From: an uncultured Flavobacterium sp.
Lineage (GTDB): Bacteria > Bacteroidota > Bacteroidia > Flavobacteriales > Flavobacteriaceae
Length of the DNA: 39,040 nucleotides
Direction: 5' to 3'
Assembly (NCBI GenBank): GCA_913060575.1
Contig: CAJXRR010000005.1
Coordinates: 1-39,040 of the forward strand
In this document: piece after piece, positions 8,881 to 15,628 of the stretch
Layout: every line of letters starts with the position of its first letter
How positions within the stretch are numbered: the first letter of the stretch is position 1
Program-made: the position numbers and the translations under genes
Notes under the pieces: model-generated
Databases searched by the model: none
What the model saw: the letters and a program-made list of their open reading frames with translations, nothing else
What the model was told of the DNA's origin: nothing

Positions 8881-9342
8881 TTATTCCTCTTTTATCGTTA
8901 GCCACTCTTCATAAGTAACCACACGTTTTTCTTCATCAGATTTAGATTCTCCATCTAAAACACCAATAAATTCTAATTCATGTCCGTCTGGATCATTAAA
9001 GTATATTGAGATCGCTGGCATCCAAACAAAAACCATTGGTCCATCGGTTTTATTATTTAAAAAATTCCAGTATTTGATGTTTCTAGATTTTAAAAAATTT
9101 ACAGATTCATTTAGAATCCAATCTGGATCACATTCAAAAGCATAATGTCTAACATCTATTTGTTCTTTAGGTTTTTCCCACAAACCTAGCATGAATTTTT
9201 TATCCTCTCCAATCCAGAAAAAAGCGGTACGTCTTTGGTTGTTAAAACGACATTGTTTTAATTCCATTTTGTTGGTATAAAATTCAATAGATCGTTCTAG
9301 ATTTTCAACAAACAAATGTGTTTCATAAAGTCCTTTTATCAT
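8881..9342 (-). CDS. VOC-family (glyoxalase/bleomycin-resistance fold) protein
   Basis: 153 residues. The opening GLYETHLFVENLERSIEFYTNKM and the later DPDGHELEFIGV are typical of the vicinal oxygen chelate superfamily, which contains glyoxalases, dioxygenases and drug-binding proteins. Candidate metal ligands are His near residue 8, His in VRHYAFECD and Glu in DGHELEF. The reaction cannot be assigned. First gene of a probable pair with the DinB-like gene. Confidence 0.85.
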   Translation of the reverse strand: MIKGLYETHLFVENLERSIEFYTNKMELKQCRFNNQRRTAFFWIGEDKKFMLGLWEKPKEQIDVRHYAFECDPDWILNESVNFLKSRNIKYWNFLNNKTDGPMVFVWMPAISIYFNDPDGHELEFIGVLDGESKSDEEKRVVTYEEWLTIKEE

Positions 9343-9393
9343 ATAATAGAATTTACACTAAGTTATAAAGTAAGTGTTTATAGTTGTCAGCAA

Positions 9394-9424
9394 CTAATTT
9401 AGCAAACACAAACGAACCTGAATG
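9394..9424. repeat. Short intergenic repeat, copy 2
   Basis: CTAATTTAGCAAACACAAAC followed after 5 bases by TGAATG. It matches copy 1 at 8245-8270 at 19 of the first 20 positions and carries a small insertion before TGAATG. Confidence 0.5.
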
Positions 9425-9438
9425 CAGACAAGCAGGCA

Positions 9439-9480
9439 GAAAATCCGTTGGTCACTCAGCCTTTCGAAGTGAGGATTTTC
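9439..9480. repeat. Imperfect hairpin between VOC and DUF6090 genes
   Basis: Outer arms GAAAATCC (9439-9446) and GGATTTTC (9473-9480) are perfectly complementary. Inside them, TCACT (9452-9456) pairs with AGTGA (9468-9472) around an 11-nt loop, leaving a 5-nt bulge on the left side. There is no T-run, so a classical terminator is doubtful; a REP-like palindrome or processing site at the 3' end of the DUF6090 gene is as likely. Confidence 0.55.
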
Positions 9481-9490
9481 GTAAGCAATG

Positions 9491-9509
9491 CCCTGAGCTT
9501 GTCGAAGGG
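9491..9509. repeat. REP-like repeat core CCCTGAGCTTGTCGAAGGG
   Basis: This 19-base imperfect palindrome is a sequence type I recognise as widely dispersed in Bacteroidota and other bacterial genomes. A related core (CTCAGC-CTTTCGAAG) is in the loop of the hairpin 30 bp earlier, so this looks like a tandem pair of related elements. Copy number cannot be checked here. Confidence 0.45.
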
Positions 9510-9574
9510 TAGGCTAGCACTAGCAATGAATTATAAACGGTGTTGTTCTTTCGTTATTTTTTAGTCGTATTAAT

Positions 9575-10660
9575 TTAATCTAGTTTTTTATAATCAAATT
9601 TTCCATTATTTTCGAGAGTAAAGCTTATGACTATGCCATTTTCTTTATTAAACTCTATTTGTCCAAAAAAATCTTCCGTAAAAAATTTGTCTTCAGCATA
9701 TGGGAAAATTTGAACGGTATCAGAATCATCAGAACCTATATAAAGATGCTTGTCTTCTAGAATAACATTTAATGTATCTTTTAATTTTGTTAGGTATTTA
9801 CCTGTATAAGTTTTTAATTTTTCTTTTGAAACTTTAATCTCTTTAAAATCTATTTCTGATGGTAACAATGGTAAAGGCTCTATTTGTGGGTTTTGTATTT
9901 TTAAATCCTGATAGATAGATTTTAATAATGTTACCGATTCTTCTAGCATTCGATTTAAAGTTCTTAAGGCATATCTTTTTCTGTCTAAATCATCTAAAAT
10001 TAGATTTCTTCCTTTTAATGAGGTGATATACTTTATCCTATTTATTCTATTAACACTATCTAGAGATTGCTTTGATTGATTATACAGAGAAGGAAACTCA
10101 TAGTCTTTATGCGAATAATCGATTGATTCCTGAGCATAATCTAAATAATATGAATATTCATGATATTTTTCAATAGTGAAAGTTATGGCCTTTTTGAAAA
10201 ATGCTAAATATTTATTGTAATAGGTGTTTATCTTTAAGTTTAAACTATCATTATTAGACAATTCAGTAAGTCCCAGATTTTTCATTTTATTAAATGTTAA
10301 CTCGCTAATTTCAAAACCTCCTATATTTGGTCGATGCATTATCATTAAAACACTGTCTAAAGGTAGAGTGGCTATGCTTTTCGTATTTAAGGCTGCTTCT
10401 TGGTTTTTAATGCTTTTTTTCAATATTCTAATACGACCATCTAATATAAATAGGTCACCTTGAACCTCTTGTTTCATTTCGCTTAAATACTTATAGCCTA
10501 AATCAGATTTTTCCCTATTTTCTTTTGAGGTGTTAAGTTGCAAAGCAATTAAAATTCCAATTACGACAAGGATAATCTCTCCAATTGCGTAAATCAGATA
10601 TTTACTAAATTTATTTTCAGAGAGTAGCTTTTGTCTAATTTTCCTAAAGAATTTTATCAT
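9575..10660 (-). CDS. DUF6090-family membrane protein, long form
   Basis: 361 residues. N-terminal signature MIKFFRKIRQKLLSENKFSKYL then a membrane helix (YAIGEIILVVIGILIALQLN) near residues 24-44, as in the gene at 6541-7266. Compared with that protein it has about 110 extra C-terminal residues (from about 265: KEIKVSKEKLKTYTGKYL) that look like a small beta-rich domain of the kind found at the end of some beta-lactamase-like and DUF3471 proteins; this last point is a weak resemblance. Function unknown. Monocistronic, followed by the hairpin and repeat at 9.4-9.5 kb. Confidence 0.82.
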   Translation of the reverse strand: MIKFFRKIRQKLLSENKFSKYLIYAIGEIILVVIGILIALQLNTSKENREKSDLGYKYLSEMKQEVQGDLFILDGRIRILKKSIKNQEAALNTKSIATLPLDSVLMIMHRPNIGGFEISELTFNKMKNLGLTELSNNDSLNLKINTYYNKYLAFFKKAITFTIEKYHEYSYYLDYAQESIDYSHKDYEFPSLYNQSKQSLDSVNRINRIKYITSLKGRNLILDDLDRKRYALRTLNRMLEESVTLLKSIYQDLKIQNPQIEPLPLLPSEIDFKEIKVSKEKLKTYTGKYLTKLKDTLNVILEDKHLYIGSDDSDTVQIFPYAEDKFFTEDFFGQIEFNKENGIVISFTLENNGKFDYKKLD

Positions 10661-10685
10661 TGATTAGCGTTTGGTTTTAATGAAG

Positions 10686-10880
10686 CACAACGGTTTGTGT
10701 AAGAATAGTAAGGGTGTTTGAAATACTTATTTTTCGGTTTATTACTTAGCGAAATTTACAATTTTTACTTTTAAAATAGACATGCAAAATTGTAAATTTT
10801 GCGGACTTTGTAAAATGCACAAAACTTTAAGTTAAGCACTAAAACCCTTATTATTTTTACACTTTGTTGTACGCAGTTTT
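10686..10880. repeat. Probable dispersed flavobacterial intergenic repeat with long hairpin
   Basis: The unit runs from ACAACGGTTTGTGTAAG to TTTGTTGTACGCAG; the short ends ACAAC and GTTGT are inverted. Its centre is a 17-bp inverted repeat (10749-10765 against 10786-10802) with one mismatch that would be a G-U pair in RNA, around a 20-nt loop. I recall similar non-coding units between genes of many Flavobacteriaceae, but copies elsewhere in this genome cannot be seen from this window. Confidence 0.55.
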
Positions 10881-10913
10881 AATCAGTCGAAAAGCATAAA
10901 AATATATTACTAA

Positions 10914-10985
10914 TTAGTGTTTTTTATTTATCATCAATCCTAACAGTATTCCTATTCCTGCACCTATTGGAAGTCCTAACGGGAC
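10914..10985 (-). pseudogene. Remnant tail of a glycine-rich membrane protein
   Basis: A 23-codon open stretch ending in TAA reads VPLGLPIGAGIGILLGLM followed by INKKH. This resembles the C-terminal glycine-zipper helix and basic tail of small bacterial membrane proteins. A stop codon directly precedes it and no start is available, so if real it is a gene remnant next to the integrase. Chance cannot be excluded in so short a stretch. The rest of 10881-11170 shows nothing else recognisable and is very AT-rich. Confidence 0.3.
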
Positions 10986-11143
10986 TTATAAAAACACTTA
11001 ATTAATTGATTATCAATAAAATAAGTTTTTAAAATATTATTTTTAAGCATAAAAAATTATTCCCAAAAACAGAACTTAACTACTTGTAAAACAATTAGTT
11101 ATTTCCAAAAATAATATTTTTACAAAAGTTGCTAAGCAAAAAC

Positions 11144-11163
11144 AGTCCCCGGTTTAGTCCCCC
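11144..11163 (+). promoter_or_regulatory. Direct repeat AGTCCCC upstream of the integrase
   Basis: AGTCCCC occurs at 11144-11150 and again at 11156-11162, 12 bp start to start, i.e. about one helical turn. These are the only C-runs in an AT-rich leader. The spacing suggests a protein-binding site (integrase arm site or operator), but this is inference. Confidence 0.3.
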
Positions 11164-11173
11164 GATTTTTTTG

Positions 11174-11181
11174 TACTTTTG
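11174..11181 (+). promoter_or_regulatory. Candidate -7 element of the integrase gene
   Basis: TACTTTTG matches TAnnTTTG exactly, 20 bp before the ATG at 11202. A weak -33 candidate, TTTA at 11153-11156, is at the right spacing (17 bp) and overlaps the AGTCCCC repeat region. Confidence 0.5.
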
Positions 11182-11201
11182 TACTTATAAAACCATATGC
11201 T

Positions 11202-12458
11202 ATGCGAAAAACGAGCTTCTATCTTAGAGACCCACATGCTAATTATGCTACGAGCATCCAATTAGTTTGTCGTTTTAACAACCTGCGTATTAAGATGGCA
11301 ACTGGTCTTACAGTTAAACCAAGTATGTGGATTCAAAAGCAAATGAGAGCGAGAGTCCATAGCTCATTTCCCGAAGCAAAAAAAATGAATGAGCGACTCC
11401 AGGACTTTGAAGCTTCCTTTCAAAAAATCACTTATGAGCTAATTGATAAAAAGACAACAATTAGTGCAAAAGAATTTAAAGAACGTATTAAAAAAGAAGC
11501 ACAACTTCCCTCCTACGTGAAAGACGGAAAACCTTTCTGGTATTATTTTGATGCATTTGTAGCCTTTAAAAAAAAGAGTCAGTCTAGTTATGTTTATAGA
11601 GACTATAATTATTCACTCCGTAAGCACTTAAAAGCAACAGAGGTAATGTATGGGCGTTTCGCAGAATTTTCTTGCTTAAAACAAGAAAGTGATAGTTTTT
11701 ACGACCTGTTTTACGAATACCTAAGCTATGAAGCAATTAACCAAGAAGGCAACAAAGGACTTTCTGTGAATACCGTAGGGAAAAATGTAAAAAACCTAAA
11801 AGCATTTTTACATTGGTGTTTTGACAAAGAGGTATGTACACGCTTTCCTTTAAAACATATGGTTGTAGAACAAGTAGAATCTGATAAAGTTTATTTAACC
11901 GAAGATGAAATACAGCAACTATATGCACTTAAAGATTTATCAACTAAAGAAAAGGAAACGCGTGATTTATTTTTAATTGCTTGTGAAACCGGAATGCGCT
12001 TTAAAAATTTAACCCAGATTAAAAAAGCAAACTACCAAGACGACCAATTAATTTTCTTTCAAGTAAAGTCTTCGGGAATCAAAGCAAAACTCATCATTCC
12101 TTTAAGCGATTTGCATCGAGAGATTGCTAGCTCTTACAATTATGAACTCCCTAAACTTACTTATAATGCGTTTGTTTTCAATCAAACCCTACGTCCGTTG
12201 TGTAAAAAAGCGGGCATAGACCAAGAGGTTTTAGTACAGAAAGTAAGCAAATATGGAACTCGTGAGCTCGTTTCTAAAAAATATGAACTGGTAAGTTCAC
12301 ATACAGCGCGTCGTTCTTTTTGTACTAATAAATTTCTAAAGGGACTCCCCGCTTCTGTGACTATGAAATTTTCTGGTCATAGCAGCGAACGCTCGTTTCT
12401 TAAATATTTAAAATTAGATGCGGAAGTCGTTGCCAAAAAATACAAAGCGTTTTTTTGA
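11202..12458 (+). CDS. Tyrosine-type site-specific recombinase (integrase)
   Basis: 418 residues, typical of Bacteroidota integrases: an N-terminal arm-type DNA-binding region (about 1-100), a SAM-like core-binding domain (about 110-215), and a C-terminal catalytic domain (about 230-418). The catalytic set is complete: Arg266 (ETGMRFKN), His367 and Arg370 (SSHTARRSF), His393 (SGHSS) and the nucleophile Tyr402 (FLKYLK). It cuts and rejoins DNA at att sites to integrate or excise mobile elements. No excisionase, relaxase or phage gene adjoins it, so it is a lone integrase standing between core genes and the catabolic cluster. Start chosen at ATG 11202, 20 bp after the -7 element. Confidence 0.93.
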   Translation: MRKTSFYLRDPHANYATSIQLVCRFNNLRIKMATGLTVKPSMWIQKQMRARVHSSFPEAKKMNERLQDFEASFQKITYELIDKKTTISAKEFKERIKKEAQLPSYVKDGKPFWYYFDAFVAFKKKSQSSYVYRDYNYSLRKHLKATEVMYGRFAEFSCLKQESDSFYDLFYEYLSYEAINQEGNKGLSVNTVGKNVKNLKAFLHWCFDKEVCTRFPLKHMVVEQVESDKVYLTEDEIQQLYALKDLSTKEKETRDLFLIACETGMRFKNLTQIKKANYQDDQLIFFQVKSSGIKAKLIIPLSDLHREIASSYNYELPKLTYNAFVFNQTLRPLCKKAGIDQEVLVQKVSKYGTRELVSKKYELVSSHTARRSFCTNKFLKGLPASVTMKFSGHSSERSFLKYLKLDAEVVAKKYKAFF

Positions 12459-12758
12459 TTAATTACTATTTTAGAAAGGAATTAAATGCATTAGCGCACG
12501 TGTAATTTGTCATTTCTTCCAAGTACCTCCGTATTTGTATGCAGTATTGTCTTTTTTGAGGTGTAGCTTAACTTTCAATGGTATACTCCAGACAATTCTA
12601 AAATGCTTTTAAAGAATATTCTTTAACATGGGTTTTAGCTTTTCTAAGGTACTTAAACTATTATGTATTCCTACATACCTAGCAGACTTTTTAAATAGAT
12701 GTGTTTTTAGTTCAAATCAATCGAAAGTAAAAAAATACCAATACCCTTATTTTCTATT
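12459..12758. other. Gene-free AT-rich region after the integrase
   Basis: About 300 bp with no convincing coding region, RNA gene or terminator on either strand. One short open stretch on the minus strand ends in TNYTCANAFNSFLK but has no start and no recognised relative. The region separates the integrase from the truncated thioesterase and may be the decayed edge of an inserted segment. Confidence 0.5.
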
Positions 12759-13013
12759 TTAATGCCTTTTAATCCAATAATATTTTCGGTTTATTTTGTC
12801 ATTAGCAAGGATTGCCCAATGTTTTTCTATAGCATCATTAACCCATTTCAAATAAACCAGATTATTTATGGGATTTAATGTATCAATATCTTCATGATTA
12901 ACCTTAACTAAATACTGATGTGAAATTGAATCTTTCGGTGGGATATTAGTCCTACTTCTTTTAGTAATAGTGCATCTAAAGCTACTCTTATTTTTTTTTG
13001 GAATTGAACCCAA
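12759..13013 (-). pseudogene. Truncated acyl-CoA thioesterase (hotdog fold), N-terminal part only
   Basis: 84 codons. Residues about 32-80 (HQYLVKVNHEDIDTLNPINNLVYLKWVNDAIEKHW) match the first strand and hot-dog helix of the 4-hydroxybenzoyl-CoA thioesterase family, including the Asp-x-x-x-x-Asn-Pro-x-Asn-Asn region. The frame stops after YWIKRH, where family members continue for about 80 more residues. The only usable start is TTG and the first 30 residues have no resemblance to the family, so both ends look damaged. It lies 42 bp after the DCC gene at the end of the catabolic operon. Probably a remnant, not a working enzyme. Confidence 0.6.
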
Positions 13014-13055
13014 TTTATTTACAAAAAGATGAACGGATACTGATTTGAAATTTAA

Positions 13056-13397
13056 TTATATCTTACAAGCTCTGCTATCAGCTACTTTGCGATAATAACG
13101 TTCTCCAACTTTACGAACTATCCTCAATTTCATAAGTAAATAAACAGGATAAAACGGAACTATTAATCTTCTAAAAATCTGCATATAACTATCGTAACCA
13201 GAATATATTTTAATACCATCATAAGAATACATATCATAATAACGGTTTTGCATAGCCTCTGATGCCTCATCTAAATTCATATCCTTTGCGAAGGAAAAAT
13301 TGCATTTATTTTGAAAATCAAAAAAAGAAAGAAAACTTCTAACCCTTTTACAAATACCACAACCTTCATCAAAATATATCGTCAATGTATCTTTCAT
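13056..13397 (-). CDS. DCC-family (DUF393) thiol-disulfide oxidoreductase-like protein
   Basis: 113 residues, normal for DUF393. The family motif appears at residues 9-17 as FDEGCGICKRV: the usual D-x-x-C-x-x-C with redox-capable cysteines, and the chain ends with the family-like ADSRACKI. DCC proteins are predicted thioredoxin-fold membrane-associated oxidoreductases, and are often encoded with or fused to HTTM/vitamin-K-carboxylase-like membrane proteins. Here the partner is the DUF3556-like membrane protein 32 bp upstream, so the two probably act together. The reaction is unknown. Confidence 0.85.
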   Translation of the reverse strand: MKDTLTIYFDEGCGICKRVRSFLSFFDFQNKCNFSFAKDMNLDEASEAMQNRYYDMYSYDGIKIYSGYDSYMQIFRRLIVPFYPVYLLMKLRIVRKVGERYYRKVADSRACKI

Positions 13398-13429
13398 TTT
13401 TTAAAATTATAATTAGACTATTAAATCAC

Positions 13430-15106
13430 TTAAATAATTGAGCTTTCCCAGGGCTGCTGCTCTTTTAGTTTTTTTGTATTGCCTATTCCTTTTTCTAATA
13501 AACCATCTTTGGCATCATAAATACGGTATTCCATATTTTGTGTATGAAACTGTGGTGATTCAACCATGATAACGCGCAATTGACCTGAATCATAATTACA
13601 TCGTTTTTGAATGGAGTTTAATAGAACTTCATGGTGTAAATGCCCATCTCCAAAATTCCAACCCACTACCTCTCCAGCTAACATTTCTCCGTCTATCCAG
13701 CGATAATCGGCTATACTATCAACGGCTTTAGGAATTAATTGATTGAGCAACCTTCCAGGCAAATGCATTAATCGGAATCCAAGAATCATAGAAACGATTC
13801 CCTCAGCAAAATCATTTTCATAAAGTTTTCCCATTTGAACTAAAACGTCCTTAGAGGTTTTAGGAATTTTATTTTCAAGAACGTCCTTAGAATCACCTTT
13901 AAATAACCAAACACTATAGGCCCATGTTCCAGCATAATACCTCATAGATAATAAAAAGGAAATATATTTTGGAAATAAATTCCCTAGAAGGGGTAAAACA
14001 AATAATGAAATTAATAATATTATAATTAATATTGGGGAGGTTATTTCCATGGGATTAAACTCTAAATTACCATAAAATAGCATCCATGCTCCAAAGACCA
14101 TAATGACATTCCATTCAAGTGGCACGCCCATTGGGAAGTTGGCAAAAATAAAAATATGGAAAAGTGTAAGCGCTATTAATGCATAAAATGTCATTTCAGA
14201 ATTGCCTATAAACACTAATAAAAGTATGGGCATTACAAACTCAATGATTGTTCCTAAATGAGCCATATAACTTGCTTTTCGGCTAGGGCGAAGGTCTTCA
14301 GGATAGGATTTAAATAAACTCTTTTTGAAGTTGTCAAAGATAGAAGGAGTAAAGAGGATACTATTGCTCAACATTACACTTACAGCATATGTGAAATTAG
14401 GTGTGAGTTTAGAAAAAGCCGCCCAAAACCAAATTCCAAACCAAATAATTTTTAAACCATGGCCAGTTTCAAGAGGAAACATAAAGCATATGGCCATTGG
14501 TAAATAAATGTCTGCTCTAGCGGCCAAATAAATAGTTCTATCTAAAATACCACAAATAATAAGTAGTAAAATAACAGGTAAAACTATGTTAGGTTCAATT
14601 GATGGGGCTATGCAGACGCGTATTAAAGAAACTAATAGCGCTAGATATAAGGTAATATCTAACCAATTTCGACTGTCATTTTTAATTAATGGGATTTTTG
14701 TAAAGCATGGGATTTTTATCGTTTTTGGTCTTAAAAAATAAGTAATCCCTCCTATGATAGGTGCGTATCGGCCTGTTAAAGGACCACTGGCACCACCCAA
14801 CCCAAACACCTCAATCAGAACGGTCCAAAAAATGAATTTACCCAAGGCTTCTGGATTTGTCCACCAAAGATAAAATTCAGAAATACCTCCTAAATCATTT
14901 GAAAATGAACAAAACCAAAAGAATATTAAAACATAGAACACTATCTTTATTAAATAGAAAATTGCAACTGAAAGTGGCGAACCATAGCCTTGAACAGCCC
15001 AAGTCTGGCAAACTTTTTTGGCACGTTCCTTATAGGATAATTTTTTCCATTCCTGAAAATCATAAGGTAATGGCAGAGGATTAAGAAATTTTTCTAAAGG
15101 TGTCAT
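13430..15106 (-). CDS. DUF3556-like polytopic membrane protein
   Basis: 558 residues. Residues about 45-400 hold around 10 hydrophobic segments; the first loop carries a conserved-looking VLIEVFGLGGASGPLTGRYAPIIGG stretch and the RP-rich FLRPKTIKIP. Residues about 400-558 are hydrophilic and contain GDGHLHHE near 486-493, a His/Glu cluster that could bind metal. Length, N-terminal motif order and topology match my recollection of DUF3556 proteins of Mycobacterium and Proteobacteria; the family has no known function. Encoded within the catabolic operon, between a thioesterase (65 bp upstream) and the DCC protein (32 bp downstream). An oxidase or carboxylase-like role with the DCC protein is possible but not shown. 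Confidence 0.72.
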   Translation of the reverse strand: MTPLEKFLNPLPLPYDFQEWKKLSYKERAKKVCQTWAVQGYGSPLSVAIFYLIKIVFYVLIFFWFCSFSNDLGGISEFYLWWTNPEALGKFIFWTVLIEVFGLGGASGPLTGRYAPIIGGITYFLRPKTIKIPCFTKIPLIKNDSRNWLDITLYLALLVSLIRVCIAPSIEPNIVLPVILLLIICGILDRTIYLAARADIYLPMAICFMFPLETGHGLKIIWFGIWFWAAFSKLTPNFTYAVSVMLSNSILFTPSIFDNFKKSLFKSYPEDLRPSRKASYMAHLGTIIEFVMPILLLVFIGNSEMTFYALIALTLFHIFIFANFPMGVPLEWNVIMVFGAWMLFYGNLEFNPMEITSPILIIILLISLFVLPLLGNLFPKYISFLLSMRYYAGTWAYSVWLFKGDSKDVLENKIPKTSKDVLVQMGKLYENDFAEGIVSMILGFRLMHLPGRLLNQLIPKAVDSIADYRWIDGEMLAGEVVGWNFGDGHLHHEVLLNSIQKRCNYDSGQLRVIMVESPQFHTQNMEYRIYDAKDGLLEKGIGNTKKLKEQQPWESSII

Positions 15107-15171
15107 AAATTTTTATTTAAATAATTCTAGTTATTGTTTTTTTAAAAAGGTCTCTTTTCTTTTAGTACAAA

Positions 15172-15612
15172 TTAATTTTCATTTACTAATTTTTCTAAAA
15201 CCAACCTGATATTTTCTGGTATTGAAACAGATTTATTTTCTACTCTATTTACAAAAACATGAATAAATTCGCCATAGGCACAAGCAGTATTCTCACCTTT
15301 TTTAAAAATTCCAACACCATAAGTAACAGCACTATTTCCTAACTTTTTAACATATAAACCAGCTTCAATTTTATCTGGATAAGCGATTGGGGATTGGTAA
15401 TTACAATTAGAATGTACAACAAAACCAACAATTGGTGCGTTCTGAATATTTAAACCACCATGCTCGATCAAATATTGATTGGCAGTGGTATCAAAATAAG
15501 AATAATAGATGACGTTATTTACATGTCCATAAACGTCGTTATCCATCCAACGCGTCGTTATTGGGTGAAAGTATTTATAATCGTCTCGATGAATTGGTTT
15601 GCCATCTGTCAT
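15172..15612 (-). CDS. Acyl-CoA thioesterase, 4-hydroxybenzoyl-CoA thioesterase family
   Basis: 146 residues, a complete single hot-dog domain. The motif TTRWMDNDVYGHVNNVIYYSYFD near residues 19-41 contains the catalytic Asp position and the Tyr-Gly-His-Val-Asn-Asn core of YbgC/4HBT thioesterases. It hydrolyses an acyl-CoA to free acid and CoA, perhaps to release stalled CoA esters from the pathway. It lies 16 bp after the aldehyde dehydrogenase gene in the same operon. It is a distant relative of the truncated thioesterase at 12759-13013. Confidence 0.88.
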   Translation of the reverse strand: MTDGKPIHRDDYKYFHPITTRWMDNDVYGHVNNVIYYSYFDTTANQYLIEHGGLNIQNAPIVGFVVHSNCNYQSPIAYPDKIEAGLYVKKLGNSAVTYGVGIFKKGENTACAYGEFIHVFVNRVENKSVSIPENIRLVLEKLVNEN

Positions 15613-15628
15613 ATTACTTCAATTTAAA

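Noticed and set aside
11174-11185. GTACTTTTGTAC-type palindrome near the integrase promoter
   Set aside because: Arms are only 4 bp and GTAC is itself palindromic; better explained by the -7 element TACTTTTG.
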